From positions 62,001 through 126,000 of the forward strand of contig NZ_CAMPPE010000002.1 of assembly GCF_946893725.1 (NCBI RefSeq): DNA of 64,000 bases, in the 5' to 3' direction. The position numbers and the translations under genes were made by a program. The DNA is from Anaerococcus sp. Marseille-Q5996. GTDB taxonomy: Bacteria; Bacillota; Clostridia; Tissierellales; Peptoniphilaceae. Position 1 is the stretch's first letter. Every line of letters starts with the position of its first letter. Shown piece by piece: positions 8,439 to 16,138 of this stretch. The notes below the pieces were generated by a model. That model was not told the origin of the DNA. It searched no databases and was given only the letters and a program-made list of their open reading frames with translations.

Positions 8439-8945
8439 ATGAAATTTTTGTTAAGAGAAGCCCAACCAAATGATTCAAAACAAATAATAGAACACACAAA
8501 AATCTGCGGATCTGAAACAGATAATATGAGTTATGGACCAGAGGGGCTTCAAATTTCAGTAGAAGAAGAGGAAAGATTCTTAGAAAAATTATTAAATAGT
8601 AATAATCAAATTATGCTTGTAGCAGAGGTAAATGGAGTTATTGTAGGTACAGCTAACTACTCTACTTCGAATGTAAAAAGATTGTCTCATCGTGGAAGCG
8701 TAGGTTTATGCGTTCAAAAAAAATTTTGGAACCAGGGAATAGCCACTTCCTTACTGGAATATCTAATTAGATTTGGAAGAGAAGAAGCTAAAGCGAAAAT
8801 TATTTCACTAGGTGTCAGAAGTGATAATGAACCTGCTATACATTTATACAAAAAATTTGGATTCGAGAAAATTGGCACTTTTGAAGGATACTATCAGATA
8901 GATAATAAACTCATTGATGTTGATTTTATGAATTTGAAACTCTAA
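8439..8945 (+). CDS. GNAT-family N-acetyltransferase
   Basis: A 168-residue acetyl-CoA-dependent N-acetyltransferase. The acetyl-CoA loop is seen in VGLCVQKKFWNQGIATSLLEY (motif A, R/Q-x-x-G-x-A), followed by NEPAIHLYKKFGFEKIG (motif B). Preceded by GGAGG and ATG 8439. The acceptor is unknown; the shape (N-terminal REAQPNDSKQII, C-terminal VDFMNL) resembles the YhhY/RimI-like small-molecule or protein group. Confidence 0.88.
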   Translation: MKFLLREAQPNDSKQIIEHTKICGSETDNMSYGPEGLQISVEEEERFLEKLLNSNNQIMLVAEVNGVIVGTANYSTSNVKRLSHRGSVGLCVQKKFWNQGIATSLLEYLIRFGREEAKAKIISLGVRSDNEPAIHLYKKFGFEKIGTFEGYYQIDNKLIDVDFMNLKL

Positions 8946-9118
8946 ATATAATTATTTGCTTATAGAGACTTATATAGATTTTATTATTGTAAGATGATTA
9001 ATATTTTACTTAAATTTGCCAAAAACGACCCAGTCTTATTAATGTGATTCCAAAAGCTTTTGTAATTTATTTAATAAAATTAATTAGATTTTATAAATTA
9101 TTATAACAATATAGATAT

Positions 9119-9150
9119 GTGAGAATAACTATTCTAATTCTTATTCGCAC
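9119..9150 (+). repeat. Inverted repeat 1 of a pair
   Basis: GTGAGAATAA (9119-9128) and TTATTCGCAC (9141-9150) pair with one mismatch. The inner segment AATAACTATTC is shared with the second repeat 130 bases downstream, so the two are diverged copies of one element. Confidence 0.7.
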
Positions 9151-9173
9151 AAAATAATTTGCGAGATTATTAA

Positions 9174-9202
9174 AATTGGCAAATGACTAATTATAGCCAA
9201 TT
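9174..9202 (+). repeat. Small inverted repeat AATTGGC/GCCAATT
   Basis: Seven-base arms at 9174-9180 and 9196-9202, lying between the two larger repeats. Function unknown. Confidence 0.4.
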
Positions 9203-9242
9203 GTCCAGTGAAAAGGATATTAAAAAAATAATCACACAGAAT

Positions 9243-9286
9243 AATTTTACGCGAATAACTATTCGAGTTTTTATTCGCGTAAAATT
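9243..9286 (+). promoter_or_regulatory. Perfect 16-bp inverted repeat, probable operator
   Basis: AATTTTACGCGAATAA (9243-9258) and its exact complement (9271-9286) flank a 12-base centre. It ends 12 bases before the probable -35 of the AlbA-like regulator gene, without a T-run, so an operator is more likely than a terminator. It shares its core with the repeat at 9119-9150. Confidence 0.65.
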
Positions 9287-9298
9287 TGTCTAATTATT

Positions 9299-9326
9299 TT
9301 GTATTCTTATAAAATGAATATATAAT
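9299..9326 (+). promoter_or_regulatory. Possible promoter of the AlbA-like regulator gene
   Basis: TTGTAT (9299-9304), 16-base spacer, TATAAT (9321-9326), then AGAGG before ATG 9343. Confidence 0.45.
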
Positions 9327-9342
9327 ATTAATAGAGGTAGAT

Positions 9343-10596
9343 ATGAAAGAGACATCAAATCTAGAATTAAAGGAAAAATTTAGCAAATCTTTTCTTAAAA
9401 CTGTCAGTGCCTTTGCAAATTATGAGGGTGGAGAGATAATATTTGGAATAAATGATCATGGGCAGGTAGTGGGATTAAAAAATCCTGATATGCTTGCTTT
9501 AAATATAGAAAATACTATAAATGATTCTATAAACCCAAATCCTACATATAGTCTAAAAATAAATGATAATTCAACTTTAACTTTAAAAGTAAAAGCAGGT
9601 AAGCACAAGCCATACTTTTATAATTCAAAAGCCTATATTAGACATGGGACATCGAGTATTGAAATGGACAATCTAGAGCTTCAAAGTCTCATATTAGAAA
9701 GTTCTAATAAATCGTATGATTCACTAAAAAGTAATCAAAAAGAATTTACATTTGATTATCTAGAAAAAGTACTAAAAAAAGAACTGAATATAAATGAATT
9801 AAATCTAGATATCCTAAAAACATTAGAGCTATACAGTAACGAATATGATTATTATTCAATTGCTGGAGAATTATTTTCTGACAGCAATGATATGGTTGGA
9901 ATTGATATAGCTAGGTTTGGCGAAGATATCAATACTATACGTGAAAGAAAAAATCTCAGTGGTCAATCAATTTTAAAACAGTTTGAAGATAGCCTAGCTA
10001 TTTATAAGAGCAACTACCAATATGAAAAAATTGAAGGATCAAAACGCAACAGATACCAACAAATACCTGAAGATGCTTTTAGAGAAGCTGTTGCAAATGC
10101 TTTGGTTCATAGAAGATGGGATATCAAATCCAATATAAGAATTTCTATGTATGATGATAGGATAGAAATATCCTCGCCTGGAGGGCTTCCAAAAACAATA
10201 AGTGAACAAGAGTATTTGAAAGGCGACCTATCTGTAATAAGAAATCCAATTATTGCAAATATATTCTTTAGATTAGATATTATCGAACAATTTGGTACTG
10301 GTATTAGAAGAATAATTGAATCCTACAAAAAATACTACACTAAAGCAAAGTTTAATATAAGCCAAAACTCTATTAAAATAATACTTCCAGTAATAAAGAA
10401 GATAGATTTAACCGATGAAGAAAATCAAATTTTATCATTAATAAGTAAAGGTAATGATACCACGAAATCTATAGCAGAAATAAGTGGATATAGCAGGTCC
10501 AAAGTTCTCAACTTGCTAGATGGATTAATAAATAAAAACTTGATTGAAAAAATTGGTGGCGGAAGATCAACTAAATATAACAAAGTCATAATCTAA
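9343..10596 (+). CDS. AlbA_2/Schlafen-type regulator with ATPase-like and winged-helix domains
   Basis: A 417-residue protein of the group often labelled RecG-like or ATP-binding regulator. Residues 1-115 are an AlbA_2 domain (ELKEKFSKSFLKTVSAFANYEGGEIIFGI). Residues 230-330 match the HATPase_c_4 region, with PEDAFREAVANALVHRRWD, RIEISSPGGLP and EQFGTGIRR. The last 60 residues form a winged helix (SIAEISGYSRSKVLNLLDGL). Proteins of this layout are poorly characterised; DNA-binding regulation is probable, and some relatives sit near defence genes. The paired repeats just upstream suggest autoregulation. The following symporter remnant begins directly after its stop. Confidence 0.8.
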   Translation: MKETSNLELKEKFSKSFLKTVSAFANYEGGEIIFGINDHGQVVGLKNPDMLALNIENTINDSINPNPTYSLKINDNSTLTLKVKAGKHKPYFYNSKAYIRHGTSSIEMDNLELQSLILESSNKSYDSLKSNQKEFTFDYLEKVLKKELNINELNLDILKTLELYSNEYDYYSIAGELFSDSNDMVGIDIARFGEDINTIRERKNLSGQSILKQFEDSLAIYKSNYQYEKIEGSKRNRYQQIPEDAFREAVANALVHRRWDIKSNIRISMYDDRIEISSPGGLPKTISEQEYLKGDLSVIRNPIIANIFFRLDIIEQFGTGIRRIIESYKKYYTKAKFNISQNSIKIILPVIKKIDLTDEENQILSLISKGNDTTKSIAEISGYSRSKVLNLLDGLINKNLIEKIGGGRSTKYNKVII

Positions 10597-10597
10597 T

Positions 10598-11028
10598 TGG
10601 AATATTGTCGGATCGATAATTGGAGTTATTTTAAGGAAAAAGGCAAATTTTAAAACCATTAGGGAATATATTTTTAAATCTAATGTTTGCTATAGTAGTC
10701 CATTAGTCTTTGTTTCTATTTCATATTTTGTTTGACGTATGGTTAATATGAAAAGATTAGGAAAAATATTGGGCTTGGCTGTAATGGTATTTCTTGAAAC
10801 AGGACTTTTGTATCAGCCTTTGCACTAAGTGGAGCTTTTGGAGGAGGACTTGTTGGATAAATGATTATATTCCTCAATAAGCTTTTCCAATAATAGATAG
10901 TATTGGATTTTTGCTAGGTGCAGGAACGACAATGTTAAATGTATCTTAAGATACTATATCATCTATGATGCTTGCAAGAATAGCTCAAGGAAAAGATTGG
11001 ATAGAGAAAGGTGAATTAAAAAATGAAT
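10598..11028 (+). pseudogene. Remnant of a dicarboxylate/amino-acid:cation symporter (DAACS)
   Basis: Read across frames, the stretch gives DAACS landmarks. An early helix (IVGSIIGVIL) comes first, then PLGNIFLNLMFAIVV and PLVFVSISY, which need a one-base correction in the CC of GTAGTCCATTAG. NMKRLGKILGLAVMVF, a middle piece VSAFALSGAFGGGLVG, and the C-terminal LLGAGTTMLNVS / DTISSMMLARIAQGKDW follow. The last corresponds to the RTMVNV-type sodium/substrate motif. Stops interrupt it at several points and the centre is missing. The original stop (TAA at 11026-11028) overlaps the next start as ATGAATAA, so symporter and D-cysteine desulfhydrase were one operon, suggesting a cystine-type substrate. 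Confidence 0.7.
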
Positions 11029-11976
11029 AAATTGAAAATAGGAAACTTTCCGACACCAGTTTATAAAATAGATAGCTTGTCTGATTATTATGGGACAAAT
11101 ATTTACATAAAAAGAGATGATTTTTCTGGCTTAGAAGTTTCGGGAAACAAAATAAGAAAATTGGAATATTTGGTATATGATGCGATTGATAAAGAATGTG
11201 ATGTTTTGATTACAAGTGGAGGAGTTCAATCAAATCATGCCAGGGCTACTGCTGCAGTTTCAGCCATGTATGGACTAGATTGTTATTTAGTACTTGAAGG
11301 TGAGCAAAAAGAATTTGAAGGCAATTTATTTCTGGATGAGGCCTTTGGAGCAGAAATTATATTTACAAACAATGTAAAAGATTCAATAGAGGAAATTGAA
11401 ACTAAGCTTTATGACATAGGAAAAAAACCATATATAATTCCTATGGGAGGATCCAATTATATAGGATCAAGAGGATACTTTGATCAATACAAAGAAATTT
11501 TATCTTACGAAAATGAAAATAATATAAAGTTTGATACTATTACTTTTGCAATAGGTTCAGCTGGAACATATGCAGGTATTTATCATGCCAATGAAAAATT
11601 ATCAGCTGGTGAAAAGCAAATTCATGGCATATCTGTTAATAACAGCGAAGAATTTTTTATAAAAAAAGTAAGCGAAATTTTAAAGGACAGCGAAGATGAA
11701 ATTGATACTTCAAAAATCTATATAAATGATAAGTTTATAGGTCCGGGCTATGCTAAATATAGAAAAGAAGATATAGAATTTTATCTAGATATAGCAAGAA
11801 AAACAGGCATATTATTCGATCCATGTTACACAGGAAAAGCATTTGAAGGATTTATTTCTAATATTGAAAACAAGTTCGATAAAAATGGCAATCATTTATT
11901 TATCCATACAGGAGGAATTTTTGGGTGGACAAAAGAGATGAGAGAAATGGCCAAAGAAATAATAAGGGAAAAATAG
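11023..11976 (+). CDS. dcyD: D-cysteine desulfhydrase / ACC deaminase-family PLP enzyme
   Basis: Fold-II pyridoxal-phosphate enzyme that breaks D-cysteine to pyruvate, sulfide and ammonia, or opens ACC in some relatives. The PLP lysine is Lys43 in SGNKIRKLEYL, followed by SGGVQSNHARATAAVSA (phosphate and substrate binding) and the C-terminal FIHTGGIFGW glycine loop. Length of 317 residues is normal. It overlaps the stop of a degraded symporter gene, which presumably once imported its substrate. ACC deaminase is less likely in this setting; the symbol rests on family resemblance. Confidence 0.75.
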   Translation: MNKLKIGNFPTPVYKIDSLSDYYGTNIYIKRDDFSGLEVSGNKIRKLEYLVYDAIDKECDVLITSGGVQSNHARATAAVSAMYGLDCYLVLEGEQKEFEGNLFLDEAFGAEIIFTNNVKDSIEEIETKLYDIGKKPYIIPMGGSNYIGSRGYFDQYKEILSYENENNIKFDTITFAIGSAGTYAGIYHANEKLSAGEKQIHGISVNNSEEFFIKKVSEILKDSEDEIDTSKIYINDKFIGPGYAKYRKEDIEFYLDIARKTGILFDPCYTGKAFEGFISNIENKFDKNGNHLFIHTGGIFGWTKEMREMAKEIIREK

Positions 11977-12094
11977 ATATATAATTTCAAGGATACTTAC
12001 AATAGACTTATTAATGAAGCAAGCAAAGACCAATCTTTATCAAGCATAGGTCTATATGAAAAAACTGATAAATATGTCAAATTCTTCTTGACTT
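11977..12094 (+). pseudogene. Short orphan coding tail
   Basis: After the desulfhydrase stop, an open stretch of about 38 codons in the same frame ends at a TAA just before a terminator (tail ...GLYEKTDKYVKFFLT). It has no start or ribosome site and looks like the last piece of a lost gene. I do not recognise the family. Confidence 0.35.
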
Positions 12095-12131
12095 AACCCC
12101 AAAATCTGTAATATGGATTTTGGGGTTTTTT
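12095..12131 (+). terminator. Rho-independent terminator
   Basis: Arms AACCCCAAAATC (12095-12106) and GATTTTGGGGTT (12116-12127) followed by T. The following 140 bases before hsdM hold only its promoter. Confidence 0.9.
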
Positions 12132-12243
12132 AATTTCAAAATATATATAATAAATTTAGAAACTGTTGAGCTATTAGCAAGAGCCTATATTGGGAAATTA
12201 TAAATGCTATACTAAGAGGTCAATCAAATAGATATAGAGCCTA

Positions 12244-12252
12244 TGTTATAAT
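12244..12252 (+). promoter_or_regulatory. Extended -10 promoter element of hsdM
   Basis: TGTTATAAT (TG, one base, TATAAT) with no good -35, 20 bases before the start codon. Confidence 0.45.
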
Positions 12253-12272
12253 ATATACATAAGGAGATGACA

Positions 12273-12952
12273 ATGGAGACAACAAACAACCTGTACCAAA
12301 AACTCTGGTCAGCATCGGATGATTTGCGTAACTTTATGGATGCCAATGAGTACAAAAACTATCTACTAGGGATCATTTTTATAAATACTTATCAGACAAA
12401 CAACTAAAAAAGATAGGAGATTTATTAGAACTAGAGACAGATGACTTAGAGCAAATCCAAGTAGCCTATGAGGATTACCTACAAACAGAAGATGCTGACT
12501 TACTCTTAGAAGAGCTCAAATACCAAGATGGCTTTATTATCAAAGCAGAGTACACTTTTACAAATCTAATAAAAGAGATAAGTGAGGGGACTTTTCAGCT
12601 AGATAATCTAAAACAAGCCTTCAATGATATAGAAAGGTCAGATGAAAACTTTGCAGGGCTTTTTGATGATGTCGACCTAGACTCAAATAGACTTGGCAAG
12701 TCTTTGCAAGATAAAAACAAAAGAATAGCCAACGTTATGAAACAAATATCAGGTATAAACCTTGCAGAATATTCTGGAGACATCCTAGGAGATGCCTATG
12801 AATATATGATATCTAACTTTGCCAGCGAATCAGGCAAAAAAGCCGGCGAGTTTTATACACCTCAAGAAGTCAGCAAGCTAATGGAAATGATAGTTATGGA
12901 TGGTAAAGAAGATGTCAAAGGCTATACAGTCTATGACCCGACCATGGGGGAA
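12273..12952 (+). pseudogene. hsdM: Type I restriction-modification methyltransferase HsdM, 5' part only
   Basis: ATG 12273, with AAGGAG at 12261-12266, opens the HsdM N-terminal helical domain (LYQKLWSASDDLRNFMDANE). The frame breaks near 12380: LLGIIF should run on as YKYLSDKQLKK, but one T of a T-run is missing. The second frame then carries SGDILGDAYEYMISNFAS, KKAGEFYTPQEVSKLM and VYDPTMG, the start of the S-adenosylmethionine motif. Homology stops at about 12953, in the middle of the DPTMGSGS motif, where foreign sequence begins. The catalytic NPPF motif and the C-terminus are absent, so no methylase is made. Confidence 0.85.
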
Positions 12953-13039
12953 CGTGTCATAATAGTGATGGGTGCAGTTTGTGTTAATAAATCAACGGTT
13001 TCAAGAACTTTAACTAAATATATTTCGTGCATTGCTTAG
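12953..13039 (+). pseudogene. Helix-turn-helix fragment from an inserted element
   Basis: Directly after the HsdM break the frame reads VNKSTVSRTLTKYISCIA and stops. This resembles the C-terminal recognition helix of sigma-70-region-4-like regulators common on conjugative elements (GVNKSTVSRTL...). The 226 bases that follow to the thioredoxin-like frame hold no gene I can support, only the AGGAGG site at 13251. Confidence 0.45.
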
Positions 13040-13266
13040 AGTAATTAGAATCTAATTGCTGTGAGCAGTGCATGAGAGGTAAGGACATTAGCTCTTGAAT
13101 AGTTGATAATTATCTAATACAATCATATTTAAGGTGATAGTTAGTTACGCATCAGTATAATTATGTTCATGTTGAATATCTTAGTAGAGCAAAGGGTAAA
13201 ATTTAGTTAGATAAAGAGTAAGTAAATTATATGGAGTAACTTACTTTTTTAGGAGGAAGTGACAAT

Positions 13267-13794
13267 TTGAAATACAAGCAAATATTTAACTCTGGAGTTA
13301 CTTTTCAACAATTTTACGATACTGCTCAGGATAGATATAAGAATTATGCTAATAATGCGATAAGAAATTATTTAAATTTAGAGAGAGATTTAGAAAAGGT
13401 TAGTAGTATAATAAGCAAATTTAATATACTTGCGATTGAAGAAAACTGGTGTATTGATTCTATAATTAATATTCCTGTAGTTCATTGGTTAGAAAAAAAT
13501 AATGAAAATATAAGACTTAAAGTAATAGATACAGATAGTTACAGTAAATTTATGCCTAATGGAAAAGTTATTACACCAACATTTATTATTATGAATCAAT
13601 AATATCAGGAGATAGGGAAATGGGTTCAATATCCTAAAAGAATAATAGATGTGGTTGAATCTAAGGACCTAGTTCGAGTTATAGTAGAGAAAAGGAGATA
13701 CCGACAGGGAGAATATATTGTAGATACATTGAAAGAGGTATTAGATATCCTGATTAACTATAGAAATAATATTTATTTAGACAGGAGGAATTAA
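13267..13794 (+). pseudogene. Thioredoxin-like protein interrupted by a TAA
   Basis: Reads from TTG 13267 behind AGGAGG. It resembles the thioredoxin-like family with ILTIAESWCPDC-type active sites, but here the site is AIEENWCIDS, so the second redox Cys is replaced by Ser. A later VITPTFIIM segment carries the cis-Pro. A TAA at 13600-13602 cuts it after 111 residues. The same frame then continues with family-like EIGKWVQYPKRIIDVV to a stop at 13792-13794, whose end holds the ribosome site of the next gene. Both lost Cys and internal stop say it is non-functional as a classical oxidoreductase. Confidence 0.6.
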
Positions 13795-13795
13795 A

Positions 13796-14296
13796 GTGAG
13801 TCAAGAAAATAAGATAAATCAATCTTGCTGTGGTCCAATACAAAAAACCATTGGTACCGTGGAAGAAAAAGAAAATTGCCCCAAATGTTACGAAATAGGA
13901 GAAAAGGTTAAGAATATAACTGTAAAGCATATGGTATCAGAAAACCTTATGGGAAAGGTTGTAGATGAAGAAACTTACTATTTATGTATGAATGAAGATT
14001 GTGATGTCGTGTATTATAACTTAAACAATGAAAGAGTTTTTTATAAGGATGAAGTAAAAGTTCCTATATGGTTAAAAAAGAATGCAAATCCCAAATATAT
14101 ATGCTATTGCAACCAAGTTACAGAGCAACAAATTATAAACGCTGTTTTAGATGATGGTGCAAAGAATATTAAAGATATTATTAGACTTACAGGGGCAATG
14201 AAAAATGGAAAGTGCGAAATTAACAATCCTTTGGGTAGATGCTGTAGTCCTTTTATTCAGGAAACCATCAATAAAGCATTAAATAGCAAAGAATAG
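13796..14296 (+). CDS. CopZ-like iron-sulfur metallochaperone (N-terminal zinc domain plus BFD-like domain)
   Basis: A 166-residue Cys-rich protein starting at GTG 13796 behind AGGAGG. Early Cys pairs (SCCGP, CPKCYE) precede a CMNEDCDVVYY segment as in the zinc/2Fe-2S N-terminal domain of archaeal-type CopZ. The last 65 residues, with CYCNQVTEQQIINAV and GRCCSPFIQ, match a bacterioferritin-associated-ferredoxin-like 2Fe-2S fold. Family members are thought to bind copper or other metal and deliver it. It lies inside the debris that interrupts the restriction locus, next to a thioredoxin-like remnant, a pairing typical of mobile metal-resistance modules. It lacks the C-terminal HMA domain of CopZ. 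Confidence 0.65.
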   Translation: MSQENKINQSCCGPIQKTIGTVEEKENCPKCYEIGEKVKNITVKHMVSENLMGKVVDEETYYLCMNEDCDVVYYNLNNERVFYKDEVKVPIWLKKNANPKYICYCNQVTEQQIINAVLDDGAKNIKDIIRLTGAMKNGKCEINNPLGRCCSPFIQETINKALNSKE

Positions 14297-14375
14297 TTTG
14301 CGACACATAATTTATAAAGTACGTCACAACAGTAATAAAATTAAAAATAATAAAAAACTATAGAATTAAAATTTT

Positions 14376-14410
14376 AGCGGTTCAGATGTAAAAATCTGGG
14401 CCGCTTTTTT
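14376..14410 (+). terminator. Rho-independent terminator
   Basis: Stem 14376-14387 with 14394-14405 (AGCGG...CCGCT, two wobbles), then TTTTTT. It lies directly before the ribosome site of the chimeric gene, probably part of the imported conjugative segment. Confidence 0.8.
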
Positions 14411-14437
14411 ATGTTCTCCGGAAAGGAGGTCACCTAT

Positions 14438-15793
14438 ATGGTAAATGATGAAGTTAATAATAAGGCTATAAATATTGAGATAAAAGTGGCTCAGTATTCA
14501 GCAAAGGCTATTTTAAAAGCTATGAAAAAGATTATAGAAGATGCCGCTGAAAAAAGCCAACCACTTGCAGATTATATTAGTGAAAAAGGAAAAACTAATT
14601 CAAGGAAACTTAAGGATATGGTAAAGAAAGGTCAGCTGGAAAATATTGATTTACAAAAGGGTGAAGTCAAGGAACTTAAAAACCAACTTAACCGATATGG
14701 AGTAAACTTTTCTGTAATGAAAAATAAGGAATCAGGCTTATATTCAGTATTCTTCCAGGCAAAAGATACAAAGGCAGTGGATCTAGCCTTTAAAAAGGCC
14801 ATAGAAAGATATGAGAAAAAGGAAAATAAAAGAGACTCAACATATGATGATAGAAAAACTTATGGACAGGTAGTAACATTTAGAACTCCCTTTGCCTTTC
14901 AAGATGCTATAAGAGATGCCTTTAGCCTTTACTCCAATGGTGGGGGCAATTTTGTAACTGCACCTGATTATAAAGAAGCCAAACGCAGGTTTGAAGATGC
15001 AGCAGCTGGCTTATTACAATTTCAAATAGTAGATGATCCTGAGGTAGAGGTAGGCTATGAGAGCATGAAAGAGTTTTTAAAAGCCTTTCAAAAATTTGAT
15101 AAAGCCAATGCAGCTGTGATGGTTTATAGTGATTATACTGATGAAGAAAGTTATTTTAAAAATATAATTGATGAGGACCAGCTAAAAGAATACATGGAAT
15201 ACTATGAATATGTAAAAGCTCTCATAGGTCCTGATGGGGATCCATCAGATGATGAATTTGACCTATTAGATATCAACTACCAACCTATTTCTATTAGCAC
15301 CAACATCATAGACTATTCCTACCTAACCAGCCTTATCCAAGAAAAGGCCAATAGCAGGGGAGAGATGAATCATAAAAATAATGTTGAAATAAAAAAAACT
15401 CTAGCAGAACTTATCAAACAAAACCCAGCCAAGGGAGAGGTCTATAGGCAAATTATAGAAGAAATAGACCAAAACCCAGATAAATACCAAAATGCTATCA
15501 TAGATGAAGTAGCCAAAGACAAATTTAACACCATTATTCAAGCCAATATAGACAAATTTGCAGATAACTATAAGGTAAACAAAGAAGACCTAGAATTTCT
15601 AATAGCAAATTACCCAATAGACAAAAAAGAAGTCAAAAAACCACTGGGAGAAGATAAGCTAATAAAAAACGCCAACAAAGACCTATACAATGAAACAAGT
15701 GGTGAAAATCTAAGCTTATTAAAATTTAAATCTAAGCTTAGAAAAGATACGCATAAGTTTATAAAGCAGAAGATTAGTCCTTATTTTGAGTAG
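14438..15793 (+). CDS. Chimeric ORF: PcfB (DUF3801) N-terminus fused to HsdR C-terminus
   Basis: Residues 1 to about 130 match PcfB/DUF3801, a small protein of conjugative elements encoded beside the coupling protein (NDEVNNKAINIEIKVAQYS at the start; RYGVNFSVMK, GLYSVFFQAKD). After a charged linker (near 14830-14870) the protein becomes the C-terminal region of a type I restriction subunit R: FRTPFAFQDAIRDAFSLYS, then FLKAFQKFDKANAAVMVYSDYTD, YEYVKAL and DYSYLTSLIQ. The nuclease and helicase domains of HsdR are missing. The fusion is in frame for 451 residues without stops and has a perfect AAAGGAGG before ATG 14438, so it may be expressed. It is almost certainly a recombination product between a conjugative element and the hsd locus. 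HsdR assignment of the second half is from motif-level similarity. Confidence 0.65.
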   Translation: MVNDEVNNKAINIEIKVAQYSAKAILKAMKKIIEDAAEKSQPLADYISEKGKTNSRKLKDMVKKGQLENIDLQKGEVKELKNQLNRYGVNFSVMKNKESGLYSVFFQAKDTKAVDLAFKKAIERYEKKENKRDSTYDDRKTYGQVVTFRTPFAFQDAIRDAFSLYSNGGGNFVTAPDYKEAKRRFEDAAAGLLQFQIVDDPEVEVGYESMKEFLKAFQKFDKANAAVMVYSDYTDEESYFKNIIDEDQLKEYMEYYEYVKALIGPDGDPSDDEFDLLDINYQPISISTNIIDYSYLTSLIQEKANSRGEMNHKNNVEIKKTLAELIKQNPAKGEVYRQIIEEIDQNPDKYQNAIIDEVAKDKFNTIIQANIDKFADNYKVNKEDLEFLIANYPIDKKEVKKPLGEDKLIKNANKDLYNETSGENLSLLKFKSKLRKDTHKFIKQKISPYFE

Positions 15794-15861
15794 GGTAATT
15801 ATAAGTATTGTATCCAAACTCCAAACAAAGTAAGTTAAGAAAACTCAAGTAAATATAAAAG

Positions 15862-15887
15862 AGCTACTCTAGGGGTAGCTTTTTTTA
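15862..15887 (+). terminator. Rho-independent terminator
   Basis: AGCTACTC (15862-15869) pairs with GGGGTAGCT (to 15880), followed by six T. It resembles the terminator at 16821-16849. Confidence 0.8.
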
Positions 15888-15990
15888 CTTACTATAGAAT
15901 TTTGTAAGATTATAAAGTGTTTTTACATGTACACCAGTTGCATCTATTACGTATCAAGCTTATACTTTGATAGTAAGTCTGCTTATTAGG
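15885..15990 (-). pseudogene. Duplicated, decayed 3' end of the leucyl aminopeptidase gene
   Basis: On the minus strand this reads ATGVHVKTLYNLTKFYSK then stop. The intact gene at 16862-18256 ends ATGVHVKTLYNLAKSYSK. Base-level similarity extends about 100 bases and then fades through several mismatches and indels. A terminator hairpin with the same GGTAGCTTTTT arm precedes both copies. It is a vestigial duplication flanking the YdhK lipoprotein gene. Confidence 0.85.
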
Positions 15991-16086
15991 GTAAGAGTGT
16001 ATTATATCGTAGATTATACTTATGTAAAAAAATAAGGAGGGGATTATCAAATTTAATTAAGTAATTTTTAATTTAAATTATGATAA

Positions 16087-16114
16087 TTGACAATCGGGAG
16101 TATAAGAATAAAGT
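16087..16114 (+). promoter_or_regulatory. Probable promoter of the YdhK-like lipoprotein gene
   Basis: TTGACA (16087-16092), 16-base spacer, TAAAGT (16109-16114), 24 bases before the start. The rest of 15990-16086 shows nothing further except an isolated AAGGAGG at about 16031 with no reading frame. Confidence 0.5.
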
Positions 16115-16138
16115 AATATTTAAAAGAGGAGGAAGAGT

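Noticed and set aside
9119-9286. CRISPR-like repeats
   Set aside because: Only two diverged palindromic copies with one spacer of wrong size, no leader and no cas genes.
13600-13602. Programmed read-through or recoding of TAA in the thioredoxin-like frame
   Set aside because: TAA is not a selenocysteine codon, no SECIS-like structure follows, and the active site already lacks a Cys; nonsense mutation is simpler.
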